Part shown: piece after piece, positions 9,139 to 18,063 of the stretch
Layout: each line of letters opens with the position of its first letter
Position numbering within the stretch: position 1 is the stretch's first letter
Assembly: GCA_039024915.1 (NCBI GenBank)
Contig: JBCCPK010000002.1
Coordinates: 1-64,000 of the forward strand
From: Pseudomonadota bacterium
GTDB taxonomy: Bacteria; Pseudomonadota; Alphaproteobacteria; Rhizobiales; MH13
Direction of reading: 5' to 3'
Length of the DNA stretch: 64,000 nt
The notes under the pieces: model-generated
The model's database searches: none
What the model was told of the DNA's origin: nothing
Seen by the model: only the letters and a program-made list of their open reading frames with translations
Made by a program: the position numbers and the translations under genes

Positions 9139-9564
9139 GGACAAGCCCACTCCTTTGCACATGACGAGCAAATCAATGCCGCTCGTCGCAACCTCAATCG
9201 GGCCAGTGTGCACGCTTCGCGTTAACCGGCCCCTAACCATACTCTCAAAGGTCTATGACCGATGGAGCGCTCGTCGTTAGCCAGCGTCCAACACACATCG
9301 TACGAAGCGCGCCACAGACCGTTGGCTCAAACGTAAAACCTTCTTAGCCGGGCAAACCAAAAAGGCAGCCCGGTGTCGCTCAATTTGAGGCGTCGGCTTC
9401 AACATTCGGGCGCCTTGCATAGGTCAGCCCGCTTTTCCCGCGCTTGATCCTAAAATAAGGCCGCAAATGGGGGTTGCAACCACCCATCGTGCTGAATCGG
9501 CCACAACTGAGCGCTTTCTTTCGCCTTCCAGGCGACAAACAGAACGCAGAACCTTGCTCTTACT
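9139..9564. other. Intergenic region upstream of rpoD
   Basis: This is the 426-base gap between the dnaG stop and the rpoD start. No gene with family features is present, and I could not identify a confident promoter or terminator by eye. It must hold the rpoD promoter unless rpoD is read through from dnaG. Confidence 0.4.
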
Positions 9565-11403
9565 CTAGCGGGCTTGCTGCACCCGCAACAAGCTGGCCTC
9601 TTCGTCGAGCGCCTGTTCAAGTTCGGCAAGCCGCTGCTGCATGGTGCGCGCTTCCGTGCTCAGTGCCAAAGCGTGCTCGAGCGCTGCTTCATCTTCAAGA
9701 ACGTCGGCTTGGCTGCGCTCGACATCCCGCTGCACAGCGCGCAGTTCGAGCCGCGAGATCAGGTAAGCCATCACCATAGACACGATCCTGGGAGACGCGT
9801 CCCGCTCCAGCAGCGGAAACGACGGTACGACCATCATTGGCTGGTCGTTCTGATCGAGATCCGACGAGGCACTATGGCCGGCGATCCGTTCCAGCCGCTG
9901 CGCCGCAAGCGGATCTTCAAACAGTGAGCCGGGATCGCGATCTTCGAATTCGGCAAACTGCTGAGGAAATATCTCTGCAATATGAACCAGCTGAGCTTCC
10001 AAGGACATCGGCGTTGGCGCTTTAACCGTCTTCGCCCCATAGCCTCCACCAGCAAGCGCGTTCCGGTCCACCATACCTGCGGGCCCTGAGCGCCCCGGCG
10101 TCCCTGCCGCCCGCAGTGATCGCCGAAAGGCGTAGAACCGATCTTTCAGCGCCTGGTCATAATGTGCGCGAACCGATCCATCGCCAATGCTGGCACTGAG
10201 ACGTCCCAACGAACTCTGAAAGGCCGCCATACGCTCAGGCGTTGAAACGTCGTGGCTGCCAACTTCGCGGCTCCACAACGCCTCGATGAGAGGTTCCGCC
10301 TTGTCGAGCAAAGCCGCAAAGACCTGGGGGCCATGCTCAGCGAGGAAGTCATCGGGGTCCTGGCCTTGCGGCAGGAATAAGAACCGAAGGCTCTTTCCCG
10401 GCTTCAACAGCGGAAGAACCCGATCCATCGTGCGATGGGCTGCCGCAACACCCGCCTGATCACCATCAAAACATAGGATAGGCTCGTCGGTCATCCGCCA
10501 CATCAGCGCGATCTGCTCTTCGCCCAGCGCCGTTCCAAGCGACGCGGCCACATCGGCGAATCCCGCGCGGTGCAGCGCGATGGCGTCCATGTAACCTTCA
10601 ACCAGCAAAAGGCGCTTAGACCTATGGGCGGCCTCACGAGCGCGCTGCGCGTTGAACAGCATCTCTCGCTTGCGAAAAAACTCGGTTTCGGGCGAGTTGA
10701 GATATTTCGGCTCGCCCTGCCCTAGGACACGACCACCAAACCCGACAACGCGGCCGCGCAAATCTTCGATGGCGACCATGAGCCGGCCGCGAAAACGGTC
10801 GTAAGGCTGTCTCCCAGGCTCCTCCGGCTGGATGACCAGACCGGTCTCGACCATAGCTGACACTGGCACATTTCGGTTTTGCAGGTAGGTTAGAAGCGCA
10901 TCGCGCCGGTCTGGAGCGTAGCCGACCCGAAACGTCGCGCGCAAAGCTGCATCCAGTCCGCGCCGCTCCGCATAGGCCAAGGCGTCTGCACCGTCTCGCG
11001 ATTGGAGGGCTTGCTCAAAAAACGTTGCAGCAAGCTCGAGAACGTCGTGCAGCTTGAGTCGCGCCTCATGCCGCCTCGCCGCCTCCGGATCGGGCGTCGG
11101 CATCGCAAGGCCCGCCTCCCCAGCCAGCTTTTCGACGGCTTCAGGGAAGCTCAGGCCTTCGGTCTCCATGACGAAGCGGAAATGATCACCAGACGCCTGG
11201 CAGCCAAAGCAGTGGTAACGCCCCTTGCGATCGTCCACATGGAAGGAAGGCGTCTTCTCAGAGTGGAACGGGCAACAGGCCCAATGGTCACCGCGCGTTG
11301 GCTTCGATTTTCGACGATCCCAGCTAACCCGGCGCCCGACGACATCCGATAGAGGCAATCGATCGCGAATAGCCGACAGAAAACCGTCGCTGAACCGGAT
11401 CAT
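9565..11403 (-). CDS. dnaG: DNA primase DnaG
   Basis: This 612-residue primase synthesises RNA primers at the replication fork. The N-terminal zinc-binding domain shows CCPFHSEKTPSFHV and YHCFGCQASGD. The catalytic core includes FRGRLMVAIEDLRGRVVGFGGR and the TOPRIM motif LLLVEGYMDAIALH, with LCFDGDQAG following. The C-terminal DnaB-interacting domain is divergent, as usual. The start ATG 11403 (MIRFSDGFLSAIRDRLPLSDVV) matches the family. It lies 57 bases after yqeY, and yqeY-dnaG form the classic macromolecular synthesis arrangement with rpoD further downstream. Confidence 0.96.
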   Translation of the reverse strand: MIRFSDGFLSAIRDRLPLSDVVGRRVSWDRRKSKPTRGDHWACCPFHSEKTPSFHVDDRKGRYHCFGCQASGDHFRFVMETEGLSFPEAVEKLAGEAGLAMPTPDPEAARRHEARLKLHDVLELAATFFEQALQSRDGADALAYAERRGLDAALRATFRVGYAPDRRDALLTYLQNRNVPVSAMVETGLVIQPEEPGRQPYDRFRGRLMVAIEDLRGRVVGFGGRVLGQGEPKYLNSPETEFFRKREMLFNAQRAREAAHRSKRLLLVEGYMDAIALHRAGFADVAASLGTALGEEQIALMWRMTDEPILCFDGDQAGVAAAHRTMDRVLPLLKPGKSLRFLFLPQGQDPDDFLAEHGPQVFAALLDKAEPLIEALWSREVGSHDVSTPERMAAFQSSLGRLSASIGDGSVRAHYDQALKDRFYAFRRSLRAAGTPGRSGPAGMVDRNALAGGGYGAKTVKAPTPMSLEAQLVHIAEIFPQQFAEFEDRDPGSLFEDPLAAQRLERIAGHSASSDLDQNDQPMMVVPSFPLLERDASPRIVSMVMAYLISRLELRAVQRDVERSQADVLEDEAALEHALALSTEARTMQQRLAELEQALDEEASLLRVQQAR

Positions 11404-11460
11404 CGCATCTCCATACCGCCCGTCGCGGACGGCACCTATCGTGCGGGTTGTGCGGCCGCG

Positions 11461-11922
11461 TTATGATGCGGCAGCTGACAAATGCTGCTTGGCGACCGAC
11501 GACGCTTTGCAGGCATCGAATTGCCCAGGAAACTGGGACTTCATTGCGCTCATAATCTTACCCATATCGCGCAAGCCTTCGGCACCGGTCTCATCGATGA
11601 CCCGAATGACGGCGGCACTCACCTCACTCTCGCTGAGCTGGCGCGGCATGAACTCACGAATGATCGCAATTTCATCGCGCTCTTGTCCAGCAAGGTCGAG
11701 CCTGCCCGCTTCCTCGTAGATACGCGTTGATTCCTCGCGCTGCTTGACCATTTTGGCCAACAGATCGATGATTTCGCGGTCTGACAGCTTCTCCGAGCCA
11801 CTCGACCGAACCGCAATATCGCGGTCCTTGATGGCAGCATTAATCAGCCGAAGCGTACAGGCCTTGCGGCTATCTTTCGCTTTGACGGCGTCTTTCAGGC
11901 TTTCATTGAGGTGCTCGCGCAT
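11461..11922 (-). CDS. GatB/YqeY domain protein
   Basis: The 153-residue protein (MREHLNESLKDAVKAKD, then LRLINAAIKDRDIAVR and MVKQREESTRIYEEAGR, ending with an all-helical tail) matches the YqeY family. YqeY resembles the tail domain of the GatB amidotransferase subunit and is proposed to interact with tRNA, but its function is not settled. It is the first gene of the yqeY-dnaG unit and is divergent from carA, so the 290 bases between them should hold both promoters. Confidence 0.9.
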   Translation of the reverse strand: MREHLNESLKDAVKAKDSRKACTLRLINAAIKDRDIAVRSSGSEKLSDREIIDLLAKMVKQREESTRIYEEAGRLDLAGQERDEIAIIREFMPRQLSESEVSAAVIRVIDETGAEGLRDMGKIMSAMKSQFPGQFDACKASSVAKQHLSAAAS

Positions 11923-12212
11923 CTTACTCCAACCAGCGTGAACGTTTCACAAAAGGCGGCGCTGACAGCGCCGCCGTATCACTCGTGCGGGTCATATACC
12001 TGACCTTCGAACCCTCCAACGGTATGGTTTGCAAAAGGTGAATGGCAAGCCTGAAGTTGGAGCAGATCGTACTGGCCTGTGAACGGAGCAGCCGCCCATC
12101 GCTCCAGCGCCCTGTTGATCCGAGCCTATTACATGGTAAGCGCATCAAATATCCGCAAGTTTGTCACAAATGCCCACCAATCTCGTCGAACTTCGACCCT
12201 AAAGAGCGCCCG

Positions 12213-13433
12213 ATGCCGACCGACATAGCGACCACAACAACCGACCAATCCATCGCCAAACCCGATGCTTGGACACCGCGCGTGACGACGGCGCGTCTTG
12301 TCTTGGCTGATGGGGCGGTGTTCGAAGGCTTCGGCTTCGGGGCGCAAGGATCGGCCGTTGGGGAAGTGTGCTTCAACACCGCCATGACGGGTTACCAGGA
12401 GATTCTGACGGACCCATCTTACGCTGGCCAATTCGTTACCTTCACTTTTCCCCATATCGGCAATGTTGGCGTCAACGCAGACGATCTGGAGCAGTTGCCA
12501 ACCGGAGACGACGTTTCAGCCGCCACTGCGGTGATCGTCAAAGCACCCATCACCGATCCTTCAAACTGGCGTGCGACCGCCCACCTCGACGTATGGCTTA
12601 AAAAACGCGGCATCATAGGGCTTTCCGGCGTAGATACCCGCGCACTGACGGCTCACATTCGCCGCAACGGCATGCCGAATGCATCCATCGCGCACGAGCC
12701 TGACGGTGTTTTTGACATTCCCACATTGGCGGATCAGGCGGTAAATTGGGGCGGCCTTGAGGGCCGGGATTTGGTTCCAAACGTTACCATTGAGGACCAA
12801 CGCGGGTGGTCACAGACCAGTTGGACACTCGATGCGGGCTTTGGTACCGGCACCGCAACAGAACTGCATGTCGTTGCAATCGATTTCGGCGTGAAACGCA
12901 ACATTTTGCGTCTACTGGCAGACCGCGGATGCAGGATCACCGTTGTGCCCGCCACCACGTCAGCCGATGAGGTTTTGGCGCTGCAACCTGATGGTTTGTT
13001 TCTGTCCAATGGCCCCGGCGACCCGGCTGCCACTGGCACCTATGCGGTGCCGACCATCCAAAAACTCATTGAGGCCGGCTTACCCACATTCGGCATTTGC
13101 TTGGGGCACCAGATCCTTGGGTTGGCCCTCGGAGCCTCAACCATCAAAATGCATCAGGGGCACCATGGCGCGAACCATCCGGTGATGGACCATACGACCG
13201 ACAAAGTCGAAGTCACCTCGATGAATCATGGTTTCGCCGTCGACGCTGCCACGCTTCCCGATACCGTCGAGGCGACCCACACGTCCCTGTTCGATGGTAC
13301 GAACTGCGGACTACGCCATAGGACGTTGCCCATTTTTTCGGTTCAGCATCATCCTGAGGCGTCACCCGGACCGCGCGATAGCCACTATCTGTTCGATCGC
13401 TTCATCGATCTTATGCGTGCCGAGAAGCCGTAA
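12213..13433 (+). CDS. carA: Carbamoyl-phosphate synthase small subunit CarA
   Basis: The glutaminase subunit releases ammonia from glutamine for carbamoyl phosphate synthesis (pyrimidines and arginine). The likely start is ATG 12213 ([11 protein letters not shown]), giving 406 residues; an upstream ATG at 12042 would add 57 unrelated residues. The N-terminal domain has [15 protein letters not shown] and [18 protein letters not shown]. The class I glutamine amidotransferase domain shows GICLGHQ with the nucleophile Cys296 and HHPEASPGP near the C-terminus. Its partner carB lies 4.6 kb downstream on the same strand, separated by unrelated genes. Confidence 0.96.
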   Translation: MPTDIATTTTDQSIAKPDAWTPRVTTARLVLADGAVFEGFGFGAQGSAVGEVCFNTAMTGYQEILTDPSYAGQFVTFTFPHIGNVGVNADDLEQLPTGDDVSAATAVIVKAPITDPSNWRATAHLDVWLKKRGIIGLSGVDTRALTAHIRRNGMPNASIAHEPDGVFDIPTLADQAVNWGGLEGRDLVPNVTIEDQRGWSQTSWTLDAGFGTGTATELHVVAIDFGVKRNILRLLADRGCRITVVPATTSADEVLALQPDGLFLSNGPGDPAATGTYAVPTIQKLIEAGLPTFGICLGHQILGLALGASTIKMHQGHHGANHPVMDHTTDKVEVTSMNHGFAVDAATLPDTVEATHTSLFDGTNCGLRHRTLPIFSVQHHPEASPGPRDSHYLFDRFIDLMRAEKP

Positions 13434-13439
13434 CAACGG

Positions 13440-13916
13440 TCAAACGGTGCTTAGTCCGTCCATCACGCGTTCGGTCTGCTCGATCTGGGCTTCGATTGTC
13501 GCTTTGAGTTCTTGAAGATGGCGCAACTGCTCAGCGCAAATACGCTGGACTTGCGCGGCACGCTGACTGTCGTCGCCGTCACTCTCGAGCGCACTCACCA
13601 GGGCTGAGACGTCATCCAGGCCCATACCCATCGACTTGCCTTTCAAAACAAGGCTCAGACGCTCTCTAGACTGCGAACCGTAAAAGCGGCGGTTTCCAAC
13701 ACGACGCGGTGTCAGAAGGCCCTTCTCTTCGTAAAACCGAAGCGTCCGCATTGTGACACCAAACTCATCGGCCATTTGCGATATCGACAACTCGTCGGAG
13801 CGCGCCGCAGAGGAAATGAGGTCTTCATTGTCTGCCACCAAGGCACCGGAAGCGCTTCCGACACCGGGTGGGGCAAAATTAGCGCCCAGCGAAGTTGGGC
13901 GTCCGATAAAGCTCAT
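13440..13916 (-). CDS. MerR family transcriptional regulator
   Basis: The start ATG 13916 (MSFIGRPTSLG) has GGGAGAA about 7 bases upstream; the preceding TTG is less likely. The 158-residue protein has a disordered N-terminus of about 45 residues, then the MerR winged helix: SISQMADEFGVTMRTLRFYE, EKGLLTPRR and FYGSQSRERLSLVLKGKSMG. A dimerising coiled coil follows (LRHLQELKATIEAQIEQTERV). There are no conserved metal-binding cysteines at the C-terminus, so the effector is unknown. It ends 6 bases from carA on the opposite strand. Confidence 0.88.
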   Translation of the reverse strand: MSFIGRPTSLGANFAPPGVGSASGALVADNEDLISSAARSDELSISQMADEFGVTMRTLRFYEEKGLLTPRRVGNRRFYGSQSRERLSLVLKGKSMGMGLDDVSALVSALESDGDDSQRAAQVQRICAEQLRHLQELKATIEAQIEQTERVMDGLSTV

Positions 13917-14242
13917 TAGGAATTCTCCCAAAATAAACGCTCACCGGCCACAAATCTGCGACCAGCGTATAAGTGTTTGCGTGAGCTTGCCTGCATGCAC
14001 ATTCGGAGCCGCACGCAGGCCGGCTCGATGATCGCGGTATAAGGACCATCTTGCGCATGAACTATTCTCTCAGCGTCAATTACTTATCTTGATAAACATT
14101 CCGCACCACGAAATAGGGCGGCGAGCGGTGAGTCCAATAGACAATCGTCTAACTACCCACTCCGGGTCGGCTTGGTGGACTTGCTTCTTGCCGCCCCAGC
14201 GCCTCCGTCCAGTCTGCCGATCACCTAGCGACACGAGGGACG
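13917..14242. other. Intergenic region between MerR and AraC genes
   Basis: This stretch of 326 bases lies between the MerR start and the AraC stop. It holds the MerR promoter region. I see no open frame with family features and no clear hairpin terminator for the AraC gene. Confidence 0.4.
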
Positions 14243-15316
14243 CTAACCGTCATCCGAGCGGGTTCTCACACTCGACGGCGACTGCCCCAACCATCGCTTG
14301 ACCGCACGAGACAGGTTGGCCTGGTTGGAGAAACCCAACCGGAAGGCCACTTCGGCAAGAGGAAGGTCACTGCCCCGTAGAAGTTCGATCGCACTATCTT
14401 TGCGTAACCGATCACACAGATCGTGGTAGCTGGTGCCCAGGGCGTCCAACTTGCGCTGAAGGACACGGGTGCTCATTCCCATTCTCCTTGCGGTTTCGGA
14501 CACCGAGTTTCCGCTGTCGGCCATGTGCGCGACAATGTCTTCGCTCACGCGAATGCGAAGATCGTCCGGAACACGCCGCTCGGCGCTGACGCGCCGAACC
14601 AATTCCATGGCAGCCTCATGGGCAAATGCGTCAGCGTTTAGATTTGGCCGGGAGAGGTCGGAGGCCCGCAACACGACCATGTTTGCGGGCGTATCAAAAT
14701 GGACGACCGGAGCGAGGAACTGTCGGTACGGCGTGACATCAGCCGGCGTTCGGCGTTGAAGATGAACTTCCACCGGCCACCAATCCGGTGAAAAGCGCCT
14801 GCGGATGCTTCGGACAAAAAGCCGCGCCGCGCGATCCGTCAGCTCATCGCGCATACGGATCAGCGGTGAATACGACCAGGTGAACTCCACCCGACTGTCC
14901 GAAACCGATAGCCCAGAGAACGAGACATCCGCGTAGAGCCTCATATGCGTGGCGAGCAATTCCAGCGCATTTTCAAGGTTGGGCGCGGTTTGGAAGGCTT
15001 GGCCCAATACGCCTAGGGAGCTGGCATCGGTTCGATCACCCAGTTTCAGCCCCAAGGTCGGGTCACCGCTCACCACGCTGAGACCCCGAAGCAGCAAGGC
15101 AAAGCGCTGAATACTGATGAAGCCATGAAAGGCTTGCACATCGGCGGACTCAAGTCCGTACTGCGCTAAAACCTTCCTGATCTGAGACTGATCATGCCCC
15201 CGCTCAATCAAGTAATCACGGATGGCAATCAGCGCACGCACATGGATGACAAAGCGATCGGCATCGCCGCTGCTTGGAATGCCTTCCGATGGTTGCTCAG
15301 ACGCCATGCGGTACAT
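14243..15316 (-). CDS. AraC family transcriptional regulator (OruR/ArgR-like)
   Basis: The 357-residue protein combines an N-terminal Arabinose_bd domain (FISIQRFALLLRGLSVVSGDP, then GLKLGDRTDASSLGVLGQAF) with a C-terminal AraC helix-turn-helix pair (SVSETARRMGMSTRVLQRKL and PLAEVAFRLGFSNQANLSRA, then FKRW-type VKRWLGQSPSSVR). ATG 15307 is an alternative start three codons in. No metabolic gene sits beside it, so the target is unknown; the divergently transcribed gene at 15540 is the obvious candidate. Confidence 0.88.
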   Translation of the reverse strand: MYRMASEQPSEGIPSSGDADRFVIHVRALIAIRDYLIERGHDQSQIRKVLAQYGLESADVQAFHGFISIQRFALLLRGLSVVSGDPTLGLKLGDRTDASSLGVLGQAFQTAPNLENALELLATHMRLYADVSFSGLSVSDSRVEFTWSYSPLIRMRDELTDRAARLFVRSIRRRFSPDWWPVEVHLQRRTPADVTPYRQFLAPVVHFDTPANMVVLRASDLSRPNLNADAFAHEAAMELVRRVSAERRVPDDLRIRVSEDIVAHMADSGNSVSETARRMGMSTRVLQRKLDALGTSYHDLCDRLRKDSAIELLRGSDLPLAEVAFRLGFSNQANLSRAVKRWLGQSPSSVRTRSDDG

Positions 15317-15539
15317 TAGCGGATCATGAGCAACGACAAAAGCATGATGGGATACGCGGGATGAAGCTCCCGGGGCCCGCCGGAAGCGCAGTGTTTGGCG
15401 GACGGGGAAACAAATCTGTCACCAAGGGACACATAGCGACAAAAGTCGGCGTGTATGGGTTTTTGCAATACCAATATGACGATGCATCACAGGCGGTGCA
15501 CCATCGGTTTGGGCGCTACGGTAACGAAGGCCTGTAGGA

Positions 15540-16067
15540 GTGAAGCCGCTGAACCATCAGTATGATCTCACAGCCCTCATAAAACTGATGGAAAGCTGGG
15601 AGCAGCTCGCCAAATGCTCACCAACAAAGCTGCCAGCTATTGATCAGCTTGCAAGCCTGGGCGTTGATACGGGCCATCTTGGCTTCGGCATCATCGGGCG
15701 CGTCGAAAGAAGCTGCTCACGCAGCAAACCGGGCTTTAAAGTCATCGAGCTCGGCGTGCACCACAGAACGTTCGGCGGCATACACAACCAACCTCATCAG
15801 CCGCTGGACGAAATTTTGCATCCGGCGCATTTGCATCGGATTGAAGCGATCTACGAGCAGTGCGCGTCAGAACAAACGCCGCACCATTGGCGGTGCATGA
15901 ACCTCGCCCGCAACGCTCCAGCCGCGCGCTATGCGCGCACGATTGTGCCCATCGCGGACGATTGCGGCGATCAGCGATGCCTTTTTGGCATCTGGATTTG
16001 GGCCGAAGAGGACATGACGGCAACGCACATGGACGCACACCAAGGCGAGCAGGATTTCGCCCCATAG
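15540..16067 (+). CDS. PAS-like domain protein of unknown function
   Basis: The open frame begins at GTG 15540, just after an in-frame stop at 15522, and gives 175 residues. Its layout resembles the PAS_5 family: an opening helix (LIKLMESWEQLAKC) with a KLP segment, a central strand region (GFKVIELGVHHRTFGG), and a C-terminal strand pair (YARTIVPIADDCGDQRCLFG) like the closing strands of PAS domains. The ribosome site is poor and the reverse strand is also partly open, so the call is moderate. It is divergent from the AraC regulator and could be its target. No effector domain is fused to it. Confidence 0.5.
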   Translation: MKPLNHQYDLTALIKLMESWEQLAKCSPTKLPAIDQLASLGVDTGHLGFGIIGRVERSCSRSKPGFKVIELGVHHRTFGGIHNQPHQPLDEILHPAHLHRIEAIYEQCASEQTPHHWRCMNLARNAPAARYARTIVPIADDCGDQRCLFGIWIWAEEDMTATHMDAHQGEQDFAP

Positions 16068-16115
16068 GCGAAGGCTGCATGCTGAGTTCTGTCAAACGGC
16101 TGGTACGGCGATAAG

Positions 16116-17057
16116 CTACAAAGTGTTGGTGTTGAAGGTGTCACACTCTTCCATTCGCCCACTTTCGAAGCCTGCGCTGAACCATCGCCGGCGCTGCTCC
16201 GCGGTACCATGCGAGAACGTCTCTGGAACGACGTAGCCCTGCGTGCGCTGCTGGATCGTGTCATCGCCAACCTGATTGGCTGCATTCAACGCCTCATCAA
16301 GATCACCGCGTTCCAGCAGGCCGCGCTGGGCTGCGCTATGTCCCCAAACGCCAGCGAGGCAGTCCGCTTGCAGTTCAACGCGCACCAACAATGCGTTCGC
16401 ATCCCGCTCATTCATGCGGGCTCGCGCTTCATTGTATTGGTCGAGGATACCGAGCTGATTTTGCACATGGTGCCCGACCTCATGGGCAATAACATAGGCC
16501 TGTGCGAAGTCTCCAGGCGCCCCAAAACGACGGCCAAGCTCATCGAAAAAGGACAGGTCGAGAAACACGCCCTGATCAGGTGGGCAATAAAATGGGCCGC
16601 TCGCAGAGCTCGAAAATCCGCAGGCCGAGTGCACTTGCCCTGTAAACAAGGTGAGCGTTGGCGGATCATAACGCATACCGCGCGCTTCAAACTCACGGGC
16701 CCAAAGATCTTCAGTATCGCCCAAAACACGCGCTGACATTTCGGCAAGTTCATCGCCCGCCGAAGGAATGAAAGGTTCGGCGCGCTGTTGCGATGGGGCC
16801 TGAAATTGCCCGACCGTACCACCAACGTCGCCGCCACTTATCAGTGAAAGCGGGTTGATACCGAGTACCCAAGCAATCAGCACCACAACCACAAGACCGC
16901 CCAGGCCTAACCCCCCGCCCCCTGAACGCCCTGAGGGAATCCGCACCCGTCTGCCGGATGGAATACGCATGCGTGCACCGCCAACCCGTGAAGAGCTTCG
17001 GCCCGCCCGGCGAAGATCGCGCACCTTCGTGCTTCGCCTCATATTGCGCCAACGCAT
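16116..17057 (-). CDS. Neutral zinc metallopeptidase, YpfJ family
   Basis: I chose ATG 17057 because MRWRNMRRSTKVRDLR matches the usual MRW start of this family; the product is 313 residues. After about 50 basic and glycine-rich residues comes one membrane helix (GLVVVVLIAWVLGINPLSLI). The peptidase domain follows, with FYCPPDQGVFLDLSFFDEL and the zinc motif HEVGHHVQ, then ELQADCLAGVWG, which supplies further ligands. The protein is probably anchored in the inner membrane facing the periplasm. The substrate is unknown for the family. Confidence 0.9.
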   Translation of the reverse strand: MRWRNMRRSTKVRDLRRAGRSSSRVGGARMRIPSGRRVRIPSGRSGGGGLGLGGLVVVVLIAWVLGINPLSLISGGDVGGTVGQFQAPSQQRAEPFIPSAGDELAEMSARVLGDTEDLWAREFEARGMRYDPPTLTLFTGQVHSACGFSSSASGPFYCPPDQGVFLDLSFFDELGRRFGAPGDFAQAYVIAHEVGHHVQNQLGILDQYNEARARMNERDANALLVRVELQADCLAGVWGHSAAQRGLLERGDLDEALNAANQVGDDTIQQRTQGYVVPETFSHGTAEQRRRWFSAGFESGRMEECDTFNTNTL

Positions 17058-17148
17058 ACACAACACCCCCAGAAATCAGACAGTCTGGCGTGACAGTGCC
17101 AACCGCGGCGAACGAACTCAAGCGATACGAGTGTTGGAAACGCAAAAA

Positions 17149-17191
17149 CGCCGCCTGAACTTCATGTTCAGAGCGGCGCTTTTTGCTCAAC
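17149..17191 (-). terminator. Bidirectional Rho-independent terminator
   Basis: CGCCGC-CTGAAC and GTTCAG-AGCGGCG form a strong stem with a 5-base loop. T runs follow on both strands: TTTTTGC on the plus strand and TTTTTGCG on the minus strand. No large gene ends here on either strand, but the 40-codon frame at 17331-17209 would run straight into it. Confidence 0.75.
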
Positions 17192-17208
17192 CAGGAGGCG
17201 CTAGGCGC

Positions 17209-17331
17209 TTACCAATCGATACCCACATACCGCATGAAAGCGTGCCACGAACACGAAAAGGTTGCGTGGCGATGCAGGTCGGGACGGCGCGTACCAACAG
17301 CTGAGCGATGGACGATCATATCCGTCAACAT
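17209..17331 (-). CDS. Candidate 40-residue peptide gene, divergent from the XRE regulator
   Basis: An ATG at 17331 on the minus strand is preceded by AAGGAAG at about 6 bases, a good Shine-Dalgarno site. The frame encodes 40 residues starting MLTDMIVHRSAVG and ending AFMRYVGIDW. It stops 18 bases before a strong terminator. It would be transcribed from the operator-rich region shared with the XRE gene. I do not recognise the peptide, and another minus-strand frame is also open here, so it may instead be a non-coding transcript. Confidence 0.35.
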   Translation of the reverse strand: MLTDMIVHRSAVGTRRPDLHRHATFSCSWHAFMRYVGIDW

Positions 17332-17404
17332 GGGACTTCCTTTCTGGTGCGGACCCTGCAACCATGCGATGATACACATGATCGAATTCCACACCGTGAC
17401 CGGC

Positions 17405-17500
17405 GCACTTTGTGCACCTTTCATTTGGGATAAGGCAAATTGTGCGCCTTTGGCAAGCAAAAAATGCACATTTTGCGTCTAAGGAAGGCAAATTGTGCGC
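17405..17500 (+). promoter_or_regulatory. Four phased operator-like palindromes upstream of the XRE gene
   Basis: Four 13-base sites fit GCAMAWTKTGCRY, apart from a T at the fourth position-pair of the first: GCACTTTGTGCAC at 17405, GCAAATTGTGCGC at 17435, GCACATTTTGCGT at 17466 and GCAAATTGTGCGC at 17488. Start-to-start distances are 30, 31 and 22 bases, close to three, three and two helical turns, so all sites would face the same side of DNA. The last ends 24 bases before the XRE start. This is probably the autoregulatory operator of that protein and may also control the divergent 40-codon frame. Confidence 0.6.
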
Positions 17501-17524
17501 TTACTGAGAGTTGGTTGAGTTCTG

Positions 17525-17881
17525 ATGGGTGATCGAGCAGGAAAGAGGGGACACGCGTCGGTCGAAAGCGTTATGTCCGGTGAGGCGTTTCGAGACTGGC
17601 GCAAACGCCTCGGCCTCAAGCAGAAGGATGCCGCCGAACTGCTTGGGCTCAAAAAACGGATGATCCAGTATTACGAGACCGGCAAACGCTCCGGCAACGA
17701 CGTGGCCATTCCCAAGTCTATCCGCCTCGCCTGCTATGCGCTGGAGCGTGGAATCGGCGATTTCGATGGCGAGAGGGTGACCGGCCACGTCGATCTCGGC
17801 CCTCGCCTTGTTCGAACCACTGAAGGACCACCTGATCTCAGTGTCGTCGAAACGATCCACGCTGAAAAAGACATCGGCTAG
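17525..17881 (+). CDS. XRE-type helix-turn-helix regulator
   Basis: The 118-residue protein (or 102 residues from ATG 17573, MSGEAFRDWRKRLGL) has a single helix-turn-helix domain: FRDWRKRLGLKQKDAAELLG, then LKKRMIQYYETGKRSG and IPKSIRLACYALERG. The C-terminal 45 residues are not recognisable. Neither start has a strong ribosome site. Four regularly spaced palindromes lie just upstream, which is the usual sign of autoregulation. It sits alone between the metallopeptidase and carB, and its other targets are unknown. Confidence 0.8.
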   Translation: MGDRAGKRGHASVESVMSGEAFRDWRKRLGLKQKDAAELLGLKKRMIQYYETGKRSGNDVAIPKSIRLACYALERGIGDFDGERVTGHVDLGPRLVRTTEGPPDLSVVETIHAEKDIG

Positions 17882-18063
17882 CACCGAGCCCGATCAAGCA
17901 CCGGATGTCGTTTCCGGGCCCGTTTGCCAATGCTTCCCATGATCACTATAGAGCCAGCGATCCCTCTGCGTCTCGGGACCTGATCGCGGCTCGCTGCATC
18001 GTAATGCGGTGAGCGCAAGGGCACCGAACGCCTCAACGTCTGTCCGCCGATCGAGCCTTAGCC

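Noticed and set aside
15274-15537. Plus-strand frame of 87 codons between the AraC gene and the PAS-like gene
   Set aside because: Its start lies inside the AraC gene, the composition is not protein-like, and the region should contain divergent promoters.
17201-17491. Minus-strand frames of 86-96 codons over the XRE operator region
   Set aside because: Their long forms would put start codons inside or between the operator sites. Only the shorter 40-codon frame with a good ribosome site was kept, at low confidence.
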